Of a stretch of DNA of 64,000 nt, positions 9,759 through 20,335 are shown one piece after another. This stretch comes from Trichomonas vaginalis G3 (Eukaryota > Parabasalia > Trichomonadida > Trichomonadidae). The stretch spans positions 4,588,001 to 4,652,000 of the forward strand of contig NC_067203.1 of the NCBI RefSeq assembly GCF_026262505.1. Direction: 5' to 3'. The translations under genes were made by a program, and so were the position numbers. The stretch's first letter is position 1. The number at the start of each line of letters is the position of its first letter. A model generated the notes under the pieces. That model was not told the DNA's origin and searched no databases. It worked only from the letters and a program-made list of their open reading frames with translations.

Positions 9759-12440
9759 ATGTCCCAGCCGAATTATGAAAATCGGCCTCCATATCGGGAA
9801 AACATGGATCCGAACGTATTTCTGAATCCTAACTTAACAGGTTTTGACTTTGCTATGAAAAATATCCCACTTATTCCATATTGCCCAGATTTACTTCAAA
9901 AAATCTCCAGAGCACGATTTGTTAATTGTGGACTCCTTAGTATACCTCCAGGACTCGAATGCTACAAGTGTATTTCAATTATCGACTTAACGGAAAATTT
10001 ATTACAAGAATTAGATAAAGATTCGTTCAAACCTTTCGAAAACTTACAATCTCTCACCCTTACGGCTAACAATTTCTCTGAATTTAAGTTAAACTTACCG
10101 CCAATGTTAATTACGTTAGATTTAAGTTTTAATCCAAATCTAAACATCAACGATATCTGGGAACTCGATGTTCCGAACCTTGAAGTCATAAAACTCTCAC
10201 ATTGTGGCATCAAAGCCCTTCCAGAAGCGCGACCATCGTGGCTTCAAACAGTGAGAACGATTCACCTTGACGGTAACTTCCTTACAGACCTTGCTCCATA
10301 TTTCGATGAGTTTGAGAACTTGACTGAGCTCTCACTTTTCGGAAATTGCATCAAAAATCTCGATACTTCGTTACTTCCTCAACAATTCAAATTGCTTAAC
10401 CTTTATTTCAATTACATTGAGGATTGGGATGGCGAAGAACCTCTTAATACTGTTACGCTTAACTTAAATACGAATCCATTTAAATCTTTTCCTTTGAAGC
10501 TTCTTGAAACAGTCGGACTCCGTGCATTAACTTTGTCTCACTGCGACATTGACGGCGAACTCGATTTTGAGTTCCCAGAAGCTTTGGCAGCCTTAGATAT
10601 TTCGTTTAACAATATTACATCACTTGGAGCTACATTCATATCATCCATGCACAGATTAACAGCATTGAATGCCTCCAACAACCAAATTTCGCAAATTTCA
10701 GATTCATTTCCTCAGAGACTTGCTTTATCTCGTCTTGTACTTGACCACAACCAGATATCGACGCTTCCTGAGTCATTTAAGAACCTCACAAACCTCGACC
10801 AACTCTCCATGGTCCATAATCTCCTTCACGAAATTCCTCCGATTTCATGTTCTCATTTACGCATCTTCAACGTGTCGTTTAACCAGTTGGAAGAGCTTCC
10901 AGACTGCTTCTCCAACTGGTCCTTCCTTTCCGATTTCAACGTTTCCTTCAATCGACTTTCAACTTTACCGAGATCTCTTTCCGCCTGCAGAAAAATCATC
11001 GAATTTAATATTTCTGGAAACAAGTTCAAAGTTTTCCCACGTTGCCTCTTCTCATATTCGCAATTACGAACACTTATCGCTTCCAACAACGAATTGTCGA
11101 CTTTACCGCAATCGCTTGGCTCATTCTTCTTCCTTACTACATTTGATGGCTCGAACAACCATTTCTCGACCGTTCCGTCCTATTTTGGCCAATTATCTAC
11201 ACTTCGTATTTTATCCTTTAGCCACAACTGCATTTCATCTTTACCAGCTGATTTCCAGTTACCTCCAGTTAACGTTGTCGATTTTTCCTACAACAACATC
11301 TCTTCATTTGATTATCAGTGTCCTACAGCCCAATCTGTTAATCTTGATTGCAACAAACTTACTAATTTCAATCCAGCGAATTTCCCTGCTGTCAGATTCA
11401 TTTCCATCAACAACAATCCCCTTTCTTGTACATTTCCTTCATTATTAATCCCGTTGTTCTCCATAACTACTCTTACAGCCTTCGAAATGCTCAGTAGCGC
11501 ATCCCTGCCCTCCGAAATCCCTCCAGTTCGCTTCCACCTCGTTACAGATCACCACATCTCAAATTCCCAGCGATTCGGAATCGGCTACAGTGCAACAATG
11601 GGCGTAAGACCGAACATGGAAGACGTGATCACCTTCCAAACTTATCCAAACGATCAGCATTTGTTTGGATTATTTGATGGCCACCAAGGAAACGTTGCTG
11701 CAGCCACTTCCGCTATCTGTCTCCACAACGAACTTCTCCAGAATGCAGTAAACGCTCCAGATGACCAACTCCCCGCTGCAATCACCAATTGTTACACAGC
11801 AGTCAACCAGAAACTGAAAATGATTGGAACAAGAGATGGTTGCACAGCCATATCCGCATTCATCAGGAAGAACAAGTGCTACACAGTCGGTATCGGTGAC
11901 TCTCGAATTGTTTTGGTCAAGAAAAACAGTTCGAAACGGTTAACTGTTGATTACAAACCGACTATGCGTTCTGAATACGAAAGATTGCGTAAATGCGGTC
12001 TTACAGTCAATTCCGAAGGCAGGATTGGCCGTAAACTTGCTGTAGCACGCACATTAGGCGATTTCTGGTGTGAAGGACCAGGACTTTATGTTCCTCCCGA
12101 TGTTTCATCGTTTGAAATCAACGAAGAAGAAGATTTAGCGTTGATTATTGCATGTGATGGTGTTTGGGATGTGATACAAGATGACGATGCTGCTGAGATT
12201 GTCAGGAACTCAGAGAACGCGCAAGATGCAGCAACGACATTGAGAAATGTCGCATTTGCTTTGGGTTCGAAAGATAATATCTCAGCAATGATTGTTTTCT
12301 TTGATTCGAAAGAAAAAGGTCTTCAATACACAAACAATGTCAAAGAATTGCCTCCTGTGAAAGAAGAAATAGATAATGATGATACATTAGATATTGGTGC
12401 TCCTGTTGCTCAACTTCCTCAAAGAAGAAGAAGACGCTAA
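9759..12440 (+). CDS. Leucine-rich repeat protein with C-terminal PP2C phosphatase
   Basis: 893 residues, intact. Residues ~20-590 are about 22 leucine-rich repeats of the type L..L.LS.N.I..LP. Residues ~615-860 are a PPM/PP2C domain with its metal-binding and catalytic blocks: ATMGVRPNMEDV, LFGLFDGHQGN, IGDSRIVLV, ARTLGDFW, ACDGVWDV and SKDNISAMI. The key Asp residues in FDGH, CDGVWD and DN are present, so a Mn/Mg-dependent Ser/Thr phosphatase is expected. The C-terminal tail ends in RRRRR. LRR-PP2C fusions (PHLPP-like or cyclase-derived) are known in protists; the repeats probably choose the substrate. No signal peptide or membrane segment. G+C is higher than in the flanking mobile DNA, as for a maintained host gene. 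Confidence 0.92.
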   Translation: MSQPNYENRPPYRENMDPNVFLNPNLTGFDFAMKNIPLIPYCPDLLQKISRARFVNCGLLSIPPGLECYKCISIIDLTENLLQELDKDSFKPFENLQSLTLTANNFSEFKLNLPPMLITLDLSFNPNLNINDIWELDVPNLEVIKLSHCGIKALPEARPSWLQTVRTIHLDGNFLTDLAPYFDEFENLTELSLFGNCIKNLDTSLLPQQFKLLNLYFNYIEDWDGEEPLNTVTLNLNTNPFKSFPLKLLETVGLRALTLSHCDIDGELDFEFPEALAALDISFNNITSLGATFISSMHRLTALNASNNQISQISDSFPQRLALSRLVLDHNQISTLPESFKNLTNLDQLSMVHNLLHEIPPISCSHLRIFNVSFNQLEELPDCFSNWSFLSDFNVSFNRLSTLPRSLSACRKIIEFNISGNKFKVFPRCLFSYSQLRTLIASNNELSTLPQSLGSFFFLTTFDGSNNHFSTVPSYFGQLSTLRILSFSHNCISSLPADFQLPPVNVVDFSYNNISSFDYQCPTAQSVNLDCNKLTNFNPANFPAVRFISINNNPLSCTFPSLLIPLFSITTLTAFEMLSSASLPSEIPPVRFHLVTDHHISNSQRFGIGYSATMGVRPNMEDVITFQTYPNDQHLFGLFDGHQGNVAAATSAICLHNELLQNAVNAPDDQLPAAITNCYTAVNQKLKMIGTRDGCTAISAFIRKNKCYTVGIGDSRIVLVKKNSSKRLTVDYKPTMRSEYERLRKCGLTVNSEGRIGRKLAVARTLGDFWCEGPGLYVPPDVSSFEINEEEDLALIIACDGVWDVIQDDDAAEIVRNSENAQDAATTLRNVAFALGSKDNISAMIVFFDSKEKGLQYTNNVKELPPVKEEIDNDDTLDIGAPVAQLPQRRRRR

Positions 12441-12619
12441 TTTTTATTTTAATTTATTTTGTAATTTTTTTTTATTATTGTTATTGTTATTTTTTTAATT
12501 GTGTTTTATTCTATTTGTTTTAGATTTGTTTATTTTTTATCATTATTCCTTTTTCACCAAAGTTTTATTTTTTTAAAAAACGAAGTTATAATAAATTAAA
12601 TATATTTATATATTTTCAT
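12441..12619. terminator. AT-rich gap between convergent genes
   Basis: Gap of 179 bases between the stops of the PP2C gene and the ankyrin gene, almost entirely T-rich with AATAAATTAAATA near the minus-strand end. It presumably holds both 3' ends and polyadenylation signals; no discrete hairpin is seen. Confidence 0.3.
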
Positions 12620-15040
12620 TTATTTATTGTTTGAGGATTTTGCATCATGCGAAAGAAGATCAATGATTTTTTGATAATTTTTTTGTTCTGCATAATGAAG
12701 AGCTGTAAATCCATTTTCATCTTGTTCATTAATATTTACACCATGTGAAATTAATACTTCAATGATTTCTTTACAATTATTCTGTGCTGCATAATGAAGG
12801 GCAGTTAATCCATCTTTTGTTTTTGCATTAATATTTGCACCTTTTGAAAGTAGAAATTCAACGTTTTGATGAAGATTTATTTTTGCTGCGTAATGAAGAG
12901 CAGTCAATCCATTTTCATCCTCTTCATTAATATTTGCACCATGCGAAAGAAGAAGTTCGATCATTTCTATACTGGTATTCTGAACAGCAAAATGAAGAGC
13001 CGTTGTTCCATCTTTTGCTTTTTCATTTACATTTGCGCCGTGCGAAACAAGAGTTTCAATTGTTTTTTCATTGCATTTAGCTGCTGCATAATGAAGAGCG
13101 GTTTGTCCATTATTATCTTTCTCATTAATATTTGCACCATGAGAAATACAAAGTTCAATTTCATCGAAATAATTAGATATTGCGGCAATATGAAGAACTG
13201 TTCTTCCTTCATCATATTTTCCATTGACATCTGCACCATGCGAAATAAGAAATTCGAGTACTTTATATATTCCATTATCAGTTGCATGATAAAGCAATCT
13301 TGGCATGTATTCATTGATATTTGGACAATGTGGAAGAAGAAGTTCGAAGATTTGATTTCCATTATAGCATATTGCAAGATTGAGCAAGTTTCCCATATCT
13401 TCATTTATAATTGGATCATGTGAAAGTAGAATTTCAACTATATCTATACAATTCCTTCTAATTGCAAGTTGAAGTGTGGTTTCTTTATTTTTATCTTTTT
13501 CATAAATGTTTGCACCATGCGAAAGAAGAAGTTCAATAGTTTTTTTATTCAATTTATTTACTGCTAAATTAAGAGCAGTTCTTTCATCTATATCCTTCTC
13601 ATCGATATTTGCACCATGTGAAATAAGAAGTTCAGCTGTCTCAATACTATTATTTTCTGCTGCATAATGGAGAGCAGTTCTTCTTGATTTATCCTTTTCA
13701 TCGATATTTGCACCATGTGAAATCAGAAGTTCGGCTATTGCTTTACTATTATTTTTTACTGCACAATGAAGAGCAGTTTGTTCAAATTCATCTTTATAAT
13801 TGAGATCTGCACCATGTGAAATAAGAAGTTCGGCTATTTCTTTATTGCTATTTTCTGCTGCATAATGAAGAGCAATTCTTCTTAATGTATCCTTTTCATC
13901 GATATTTGCACCATGTGAAATCAGAAGTTCGGCTATTGCTTTACTATTATTTTTTACTGCACAATGAAGAGCAGTTCTTCTTGATTTATCCTTTTCATTG
14001 ATGTCTGCATTATATGATATCAGAAGTTCGGCTATTGCTTTACTATTATTTTCTGCTGCATGTATCAGAGCTGTTTTTCCAAATACATCTTTTGTGTGGG
14101 TTTTTGCACCTTGTAAAAGTAAATATTCACAAAGGGATGGTATTTCAAACATGGTTGAATAAACTAAACATTTGTTAATATTATTGGTATGATCGAGATA
14201 AACTAAAAACACCTCAAGATTATTATAAATTGGGTATTGCATTAGATTGATCTCTATATCATATTCATTCATCAAGAATGTAACAAAATCAATGTTGTGT
14301 GAAATAATTGCATATTCCATGCATTTTTCATCTGGTTCTTGTATTTTCAAACATTCACTCATGATCTCTGGATTTCCTCCTAAAAATGAAAATTCAAGAC
14401 ATTTTTGAGTTATTTCTGAGTTAAATTTCGTTCTTAAAAACTTGAAACAATCAACTGCCCCATAATAACAACATAAATCAAGTAATGAATACGATTTTTC
14501 ATCAGGTGGCAATAAACTACTTCTGTGCGTTTGATCTTCATTAAATTCATCTCTTTCAGTGAATGCGATGAATTTTTCTTTGTCGTTATTCATTATTGCT
14601 CTGAAAATTGTATCTTCTGTGTGAATTGCATTTTCCATCATTTCTCTGTAAATTGGGTTTCTAGGATCATCAATCCCTTTGGAACCATTAGACATGTATA
14701 TTTTAATTCCATATTCTTTATAAAACAGATAGTTAATAAATCCATTAGCTTTTTTAACTTCTGTTAAAGGATATTCATCATATATGAGTTTGGCAAGCTT
14801 CAAATATGACTTTGTATAACGATTATTAAATGGAATGATATTTAAAATGTCTTTTATAATCTTGTCAGGGAGAAACTTATTTGAATCAATCAAATTTGTT
14901 TTGATCATATTGTAAATCGATATTAATTCTTCTTCGTTTGTCACCTTTAACTTATATAGTGCATTATATGAATCAATATAGTATTCATAGGTACTTCTCA
15001 ATTCACCGTATTTATCTGAGTTGATGTCTTGAGCAGACAT
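12620..15040 (-). CDS. DUF3447/ankyrin-repeat protein, intact
   Basis: Start chosen at ATG 15038-15040 (MSAQDINSDKYGEL), because it aligns with the starts of the related genes at 30835 and 61588; an upstream in-frame ATG would add 15 residues. 806 residues. Residues 1-~280 are the T. vaginalis-type head (YEYYIDSYNALYKL, NRYTKSYLKLAKLI, LLDLCCYYGAVDCFKFLR: DUF3447 block). From ~320 to the end run about 16 ankyrin repeats with the consensus ALHYAA..N..E.AELLISHGANI.EKD. No signal peptide or membrane segment. The family is greatly expanded in T. vaginalis; a scaffold or protein-binding role is likely, targets unknown. It is the only one of four ankyrin loci here without a break. Confidence 0.9.
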   Translation of the reverse strand: MSAQDINSDKYGELRSTYEYYIDSYNALYKLKVTNEEELISIYNMIKTNLIDSNKFLPDKIIKDILNIIPFNNRYTKSYLKLAKLIYDEYPLTEVKKANGFINYLFYKEYGIKIYMSNGSKGIDDPRNPIYREMMENAIHTEDTIFRAIMNNDKEKFIAFTERDEFNEDQTHRSSLLPPDEKSYSLLDLCCYYGAVDCFKFLRTKFNSEITQKCLEFSFLGGNPEIMSECLKIQEPDEKCMEYAIISHNIDFVTFLMNEYDIEINLMQYPIYNNLEVFLVYLDHTNNINKCLVYSTMFEIPSLCEYLLLQGAKTHTKDVFGKTALIHAAENNSKAIAELLISYNADINEKDKSRRTALHCAVKNNSKAIAELLISHGANIDEKDTLRRIALHYAAENSNKEIAELLISHGADLNYKDEFEQTALHCAVKNNSKAIAELLISHGANIDEKDKSRRTALHYAAENNSIETAELLISHGANIDEKDIDERTALNLAVNKLNKKTIELLLSHGANIYEKDKNKETTLQLAIRRNCIDIVEILLSHDPIINEDMGNLLNLAICYNGNQIFELLLPHCPNINEYMPRLLYHATDNGIYKVLEFLISHGADVNGKYDEGRTVLHIAAISNYFDEIELCISHGANINEKDNNGQTALHYAAAKCNEKTIETLVSHGANVNEKAKDGTTALHFAVQNTSIEMIELLLSHGANINEEDENGLTALHYAAKINLHQNVEFLLSKGANINAKTKDGLTALHYAAQNNCKEIIEVLISHGVNINEQDENGFTALHYAEQKNYQKIIDLLSHDAKSSNNK

Positions 15041-15537
15041 AAAAAATTTTGAAAAATTCCAATTAAAATTTTTAAAAAATTCCATTAAAAAATTTTCAAT
15101 TTCAATTATAAAGAAAGTTACAGCATAATCTCAAAAGTCCCTATATTATGGAATTTCTGTTGTTTTGAATGAATCACAAAATTGAATCAAACCGATTTAA
15201 TTCAAACTGGAATCGAGTAGTTATAGTTCTCCGTTTTGTAACTATGATTCAATTCAACCTCCTGTAAAGGAAAAAAATCACATTCATACAATTTTTTTCC
15301 AAAAGTATTCTTTCATTTTTTTTTGACCCCTATTCTTTATATCCTAATTTTCTATAATTAAAAGTTAATATTTTTGATCGGGAAAAAGTTATTATAATTC
15401 AGTACCTTGTACCTCATTTGGCTGTTGTATTTTTTTGTTAATAAAATAAAGATATAACAGAAAGTGATACACTTAAAGATTAATGAAGTTTCATTTATAA
15501 CATGTTATAATTTAAAAAGAAAAAAAGTGATTTATTT
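15041..15537. other. Intergenic region, nothing recognised
   Basis: AT-rich region between the ankyrin gene start and the stop of the leucyl-tRNA synthetase gene, both on the minus strand. No gene, repeat or hairpin stands out. Confidence 0.6.
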
Positions 15538-18500
15538 TTATTGAACGAGAATTACATTAGCAGTTGGGATGTAAACCTGAGCCTGCTCAACAATTGTCTT
15601 ATCCCAAAGATCTCCTTCTGGAACAGAATCGTAGAACTCGATGTTTGTAATTCCCTGAGCTGACAACTGTTTTGTGAACCAAGACTTGTTGTTGTTGCAC
15701 AACTCTAATTGGTTAATTTCTGGTTTGTCAGCGAGTAAGAATGGGCCGAACTCCGGAACAGCTTCCTTGTAGAAGTTGAGGAAAGCCATGTACTCCTTCT
15801 TGTTTGCCTTAGATAGAACTTCATCAGCTTGGATTTCCTTCATAACTGTCTGGTCATCGAACTGGTTGTTCTTCTGATCCCAGTGCTTTCTCAAGATTGC
15901 GAGAACGTGTAATTGAACTTCTGTGAAATCGTTCTTGATGAAGACAGCAGCAGTGTTCAACTGCTTTCCTTTCTTGATTCTGAAACCGATTGTCTTGTAT
16001 GTCTTCTGCAAGAATCTTTCCTCGAAGAACAATCTTCCATCGTATGACCATGATGATGGGAATGGCTCCAAAACAATTGACTTCTCATGGCCCAACAACT
16101 TTGTCCAGCAGTAGTCAGTGAACTGTGGAGCGATTGGTGTCAACAACAACAATGAATAGTTGATGTACTTCTCTCTAAGAATTGAAGAGATCGGGACACC
16201 TTCCAATGATGAGTTGTAGTCGGACCAAGCGTTCTGGAGATCGAAGAAACAAGCCTTGAGAGCATCCTTGTAAGCCATCTTTGCGTAAGCGTTGTCTGTG
16301 TCTGTGATGATCTTTGCAAGCTTAGCGTCGAAGAGCTTATCGAAGAAGTTCTCGATTTCATTTCTTGATTCTTGTGGTGGGAACTTGATGACGTTGATCA
16401 AGTTGAATAATCTTGCCATTGCTCCTTTAGCAGTGATATCTGTGAAGTTTGCATCAGCAGAGCCATCACCAGCATCAGCCAAAGCGATTCTTGTTGCTGA
16501 GACAGAGTATTTCTCGATAGACTCAACAACAGTTAAGAAGTTGCCTTCGGACTTTGACATCTTCTTGTTGTTCAAGTTCAAGAAACCATTAGCTCTGACA
16601 GCGAGTGGATAATACTTTGGATCGAAGACAGCTGCGTGGTTGTAGAGCCACATTGTGAGGTGGTTTGTGACTAAGTCCTTTCCGGAAACTCTGCATGAGC
16701 ATGGGTAGAAGAACTCGAACTCGCGCTTGCACTTCTTGAGTAAGTCTTCTGGAATTGTTGTTGGCATTGGTCCATCTCTGAAGACATAGTTGAAGAAGTC
16801 GTCGTTGACTAATTCTGGTTTAATGCCGCAGATGCCTGGTTTGGAGCCTTCTAAGTCACCTTGCAACAAGTGTGAAATTGTGTAGAAAGCAGTGTAGATT
16901 GTTGAGTCAGAAAGAGAGTCAATGAGATACTGCTCATCGAATGGGAGACGTGTGCCAAGACCGTATTGACGAGAGCATGCCCAGGCGGAGAGCCAGTCGA
17001 AGCAGGCTTTGAATTTCTCGCGGATTTCTGGATGGTAGCACTCCATTGTTGCGAAATGGTCGACAACTTGCTGCTTCCACTCTGGTGTGCCGTAGAGAAG
17101 GTACCACTGGTCCATCAAACAGACAACACACTCAGCGCCGGTTCTGGCAATGACTGTTGTGTCTGGTTCGTAGTAGTCGATGGCTGATCCTTCGGCAATC
17201 ATCTGCTTCTTGGCAAGTTCCTTGGCCTCTTTGACTGGCTTGCCTTCGAATGGGCCGTAGATCATTGTACCATTGTTGAATCCATCCATGTAAGCGCGAT
17301 GCTTGGCTTCTTCGAGCTTTTCTGCCTTTGTAGCCTTCTTGAATGCTGGATCTGCATCGACTTCCTTGATTGTGGCTTCAGCTGCGAAGTCGCCGTATTT
17401 AGGAGAGTTGATGATCTTGACAATTTCGAAATTGAACCAATCTAAGTTGATTCCGTACTTTTCGCGCATTGGTTTGTTCTTCTTGAGATCAAGAATGCCT
17501 TGAAGATCTGCTGGAGCATCAGATGCAACGCATGTAACAATTCCTGTGCCCTTTGTCATCAAAATTCCTTCTAATGGGAAACCGCGGATTGCGCCCTTGA
17601 TGGATGGTGTTGTGCATTCGGCACCTAAGAGCTTGTTGGACTCGAGTTCGAAGATTGGGTCTGCTTTCTCGACATATTCCTGGGCAATGAGATTCTGGAC
17701 GCAGCGAGTGCCAGCAACGTAGTATTCGTTAAGGTTCTTGGCCTTGACGACGTCGTATGTCTCTCCTGGCTTAACCCAGTAGTTTGTCTGTCCGATCATT
17801 GTTTCTGGACGTAATGTAGCGGCAAGAAGGAAGACTTTAGCATCGCCGCATTGTGAGAAGCGCTCATCGACCTTGACTGGGTCAACAAGCTGCATCTTGA
17901 TGAGTGTATAGTTTGTTGGTTGGACACCTTCGCCAGATGAGCGATCGTGGTCCATGCATGGCTGATCGTTGGATGGATCACAGATTGTTGGTCTCTTATC
18001 TTTGACTACGTAGCCTTTCTCCTTGAGAATTCTGAATTGCCACTTGACGAAAGCGTCGAAGTAAGGATTGACGTCTGTTGTAATGAAGGAACGGCGCCAG
18101 TCAACAGCAGCACCGAACTGCTTCATATCCTTAACACCATATGGTGGGAAGTAGTGGAGCCATTTGAGTGGATCGACAAACTCTGGGATTTCGTTCTCTG
18201 GAACACCGATGTGCTTCATGATTTCGACTTGTGAGGCGTTCTTCTCTGTCTTTGATGCCATCTTGGACTTGAGAACCTTTGATGAATCTGCTGCCTTGAT
18301 TGCGTGGCCTGTTTCGAGTTCGCGCTTGAGCTTATCAGCAGAAGCCTTGATTGGCATACCTGTGCAGTGGAAGGCAAATGGGAAGAGAGCCTTCTTTCCC
18401 TTCATTCTCTGATAGCGAACAGCGAATTCAGCCTTGGAGATTGTGAAAAGGTGTCCAAGGTGAAGACGACCGTTCATGTATGGGAATGGGAATGTAATCA

Positions 18501-18660
18501 TGTAATGATCTTCGTTTCTGCCTGTTTCTGGAGCATCGACTTCGTAGATCTTCTGGTCTTCCCATGTCTTGTTAATCTCCTGCTCGTAGCCCTTGAGCTC
18601 GTCAACACGAGATTGCCAAAGCTGATTTTCATCATTCGATTTATCACGTTTGTTCGACAT
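15538..18660 (-). CDS. Leucyl-tRNA synthetase, cytosolic type
   Basis: 1040 residues, a normal length for eukaryotic/archaeal-type LeuRS (EC 6.1.1.4), which charges tRNA-Leu with leucine using ATP. The class I signature is PYMNGRLHLGHLFTISKAEF at residue ~60 (HLGH as the HIGH motif), and KKMSKSEGNF at ~690 is the KMSKS loop. Between them lies the CP1 editing domain, including LRPETMIGQTNYWV and CVASDAPADLQGI. The anticodon-binding domain follows. No targeting peptide, hence cytosolic. Base composition is more GC-rich than the surroundings, as for a highly expressed gene. No TCA-Y-W initiator is visible right before the ATG. Confidence 0.97.
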   Translation of the reverse strand: MSNKRDKSNDENQLWQSRVDELKGYEQEINKTWEDQKIYEVDAPETGRNEDHYMITFPFPYMNGRLHLGHLFTISKAEFAVRYQRMKGKKALFPFAFHCTGMPIKASADKLKRELETGHAIKAADSSKVLKSKMASKTEKNASQVEIMKHIGVPENEIPEFVDPLKWLHYFPPYGVKDMKQFGAAVDWRRSFITTDVNPYFDAFVKWQFRILKEKGYVVKDKRPTICDPSNDQPCMDHDRSSGEGVQPTNYTLIKMQLVDPVKVDERFSQCGDAKVFLLAATLRPETMIGQTNYWVKPGETYDVVKAKNLNEYYVAGTRCVQNLIAQEYVEKADPIFELESNKLLGAECTTPSIKGAIRGFPLEGILMTKGTGIVTCVASDAPADLQGILDLKKNKPMREKYGINLDWFNFEIVKIINSPKYGDFAAEATIKEVDADPAFKKATKAEKLEEAKHRAYMDGFNNGTMIYGPFEGKPVKEAKELAKKQMIAEGSAIDYYEPDTTVIARTGAECVVCLMDQWYLLYGTPEWKQQVVDHFATMECYHPEIREKFKACFDWLSAWACSRQYGLGTRLPFDEQYLIDSLSDSTIYTAFYTISHLLQGDLEGSKPGICGIKPELVNDDFFNYVFRDGPMPTTIPEDLLKKCKREFEFFYPCSCRVSGKDLVTNHLTMWLYNHAAVFDPKYYPLAVRANGFLNLNNKKMSKSEGNFLTVVESIEKYSVSATRIALADAGDGSADANFTDITAKGAMARLFNLINVIKFPPQESRNEIENFFDKLFDAKLAKIITDTDNAYAKMAYKDALKACFFDLQNAWSDYNSSLEGVPISSILREKYINYSLLLLTPIAPQFTDYCWTKLLGHEKSIVLEPFPSSWSYDGRLFFEERFLQKTYKTIGFRIKKGKQLNTAAVFIKNDFTEVQLHVLAILRKHWDQKNNQFDDQTVMKEIQADEVLSKANKKEYMAFLNFYKEAVPEFGPFLLADKPEINQLELCNNNKSWFTKQLSAQGITNIEFYDSVPEGDLWDKTIVEQAQVYIPTANVILVQ

Positions 18661-19318
18661 GATTTTAAAATATTGTTAGCCGTACAAAAAAGTGCCAAGA
18701 AATTTTGTAAAAAAACTAATTCTGCCGATACAAATTTTATGATAAAAAATTGTGGAAATACAAGATTTCTAACTATTGAGAGTTTGATCATTTTCCTCAG
18801 ATAAATTGAATAGATTCACAATTTTGAAAAGTTGGGAACCAGTCTTTTCAAAGCAACTTATCTGAGGATAAATATCTGATATAGCAAACTTGGTTCTTAT
18901 CAAATTAAAGTTTATTCAACCTTCTGATCTGCTTTTCAGTATGTTTTTTGCATGATCAATTAATAATAAAATTAAAACAATAATAGTTCATGGTGATGAA
19001 CATACTTATACTAATTAATGGGGCTACAAGTGCTCATTCCTTCAATATTTTGGAAATCAATAGTATGAGTATCGCATCGCCTATAAAGTCTCTAAAAATA
19101 AGCAAAAAAAGCATAAGTATTTGTAAAGATAATACACAGAAAAATCCCAAACTAATTAGAAAAAAAATCTAAATGCTTGACGAACTGCACGATAAAAACG
19201 TTGTCGCCGAATAGGATAAGAACAATATTCCATATGATATTCTGATTGACGTTTATAAACATAACAACAATATGTCGATCGTCTTGAGAAGCAATATGGT
19301 GAGTAGTTTTATTTCATG
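18661..19318. other. Intergenic region, nothing recognised
   Basis: AT-rich stretch between the LeuRS start and the ankyrin remnant. It contains short open frames but no family signal. It should include the LeuRS promoter. Confidence 0.5.
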
Positions 19319-20308
19319 TTATAAGAAGTTATAAAAGTCATTAATATTTGCTCCATGCAAAATAAGAAGTTCTGTACATTCTTTATTATTTCTTTCTACT
19401 GAATAATGCAGTGGTGTTTTTCTATTATTGTCCTTAATATTAGGATCTGCTCCGTTATATATAAGAAGTTTTGCAATTTCATTGCAACGATGTTGGATCG
19501 CTATATGAAGTGGTGTTCTACCATTAATATCTTTCGAATTGATATCAGATCCATTAGAAACAAGAAGCCGAGATAAATTATACCGATTTGCTTTTTCACA
19601 TGAAATATGAAGAGGTATATTATATTCGGAATCCTTGGCATTTACATCTGCATCATTTGAGATCAGGAATTTTGCAATATCTTCGTATTTCTTTTCTACA
19701 TTATAATGAAGAGCTGTTTTCCCGTGATTATCTTTAATATCAACATCTGCACCATTGGCAACAAGAGTTTCGAGTAGTTTTCTTTTATGCATTATTGCTG
19801 CAATATGGAGAGGAGTTTGCTCGTTAGCATCTTTAATATTGATATCAGCGCCATTTTTAATAAGAATTTTAATTGTTTTATCTCCTTCGTTGTTTTCAAC
19901 TGCATAATGAAGTGGTGACTTTCCATATTTATCTTTGAAATTAACATCTAATCCGTGTGAAATTAAAAGTTCTGTCAATTCATTGCATTGTTCATGCATT
20001 GATGAGAAATGCAGAGCAGTTTTATTATCAAAATTTTTGGCATTAATATCTATTCCATGCGAAATAAGGAGTTCGGAATTTTTAATAAATGACATATTGT
20101 CAGCTGCAATATGGAGAGCACTGTTTCCGTATTTATCTTTCAAATTAACATCAGCTCCATGAGATAATAGAATTTCTACTATTTCTGAGGATTTTTTACT
20201 CTGAACCGCAATATGGAGGGCCCTTACACTTTTAGGTTGAAAATTGAGATGCTTATCGGGATCTTTTATTAGTAAACTATCATAAAAATTTGAGATAAAA
20301 ATTGAATG
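19319..20308 (-). pseudogene. Ankyrin-repeat remnant lacking its 5' end
   Basis: About 9 ankyrin repeats (consensus PLH.A....K..ELL..NGADIN.KD) ending at a stop at 19319. The frame is open back to a TGA that coincides with 20309-20311, but no ATG lies upstream of the repeats; text such as ALHIAVQSKKSSEIVEILLSHGAD begins without the DUF3447 head found in the other ankyrin genes here. The 5' edge abuts the promoter of the divergent membrane-protein gene. The simplest reading is a gene truncated by rearrangement. Expression without a start seems unlikely. Confidence 0.75.
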
Positions 20309-20314
20309 TCATTC
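20309..20314 (+). promoter_or_regulatory. Initiator (TCATTC) of the 20336 gene
   Basis: TCATTC matches the parabasalid initiator TCA+1-Y-W, with A+1 at 20311, 25 bases before the ATG at 20336. It decides between two possible starts: the ATG at 20306 lies before the initiator and would not be transcribed. Confidence 0.6.
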
Positions 20315-20335
20315 AATTTTTTTTATTTTGATATA

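Noticed and set aside
10669-11448. 259-codon open frame inside the LRR-PP2C gene, other frame
   Set aside because: Shadow of the leucine-rich repeat coding sequence.
12866-13423. 185-codon plus-strand frame opposite the ankyrin gene, and a similar frame at 29256-29717
   Set aside because: Both are antisense shadows of ankyrin repeats; the regular Cys/Ile pattern comes from the repeat consensus.
20306-20335. Upstream ATG giving ten more residues to the membrane protein
   Set aside because: The initiator TCATTC begins at 20309, so this ATG would not be in the transcript.
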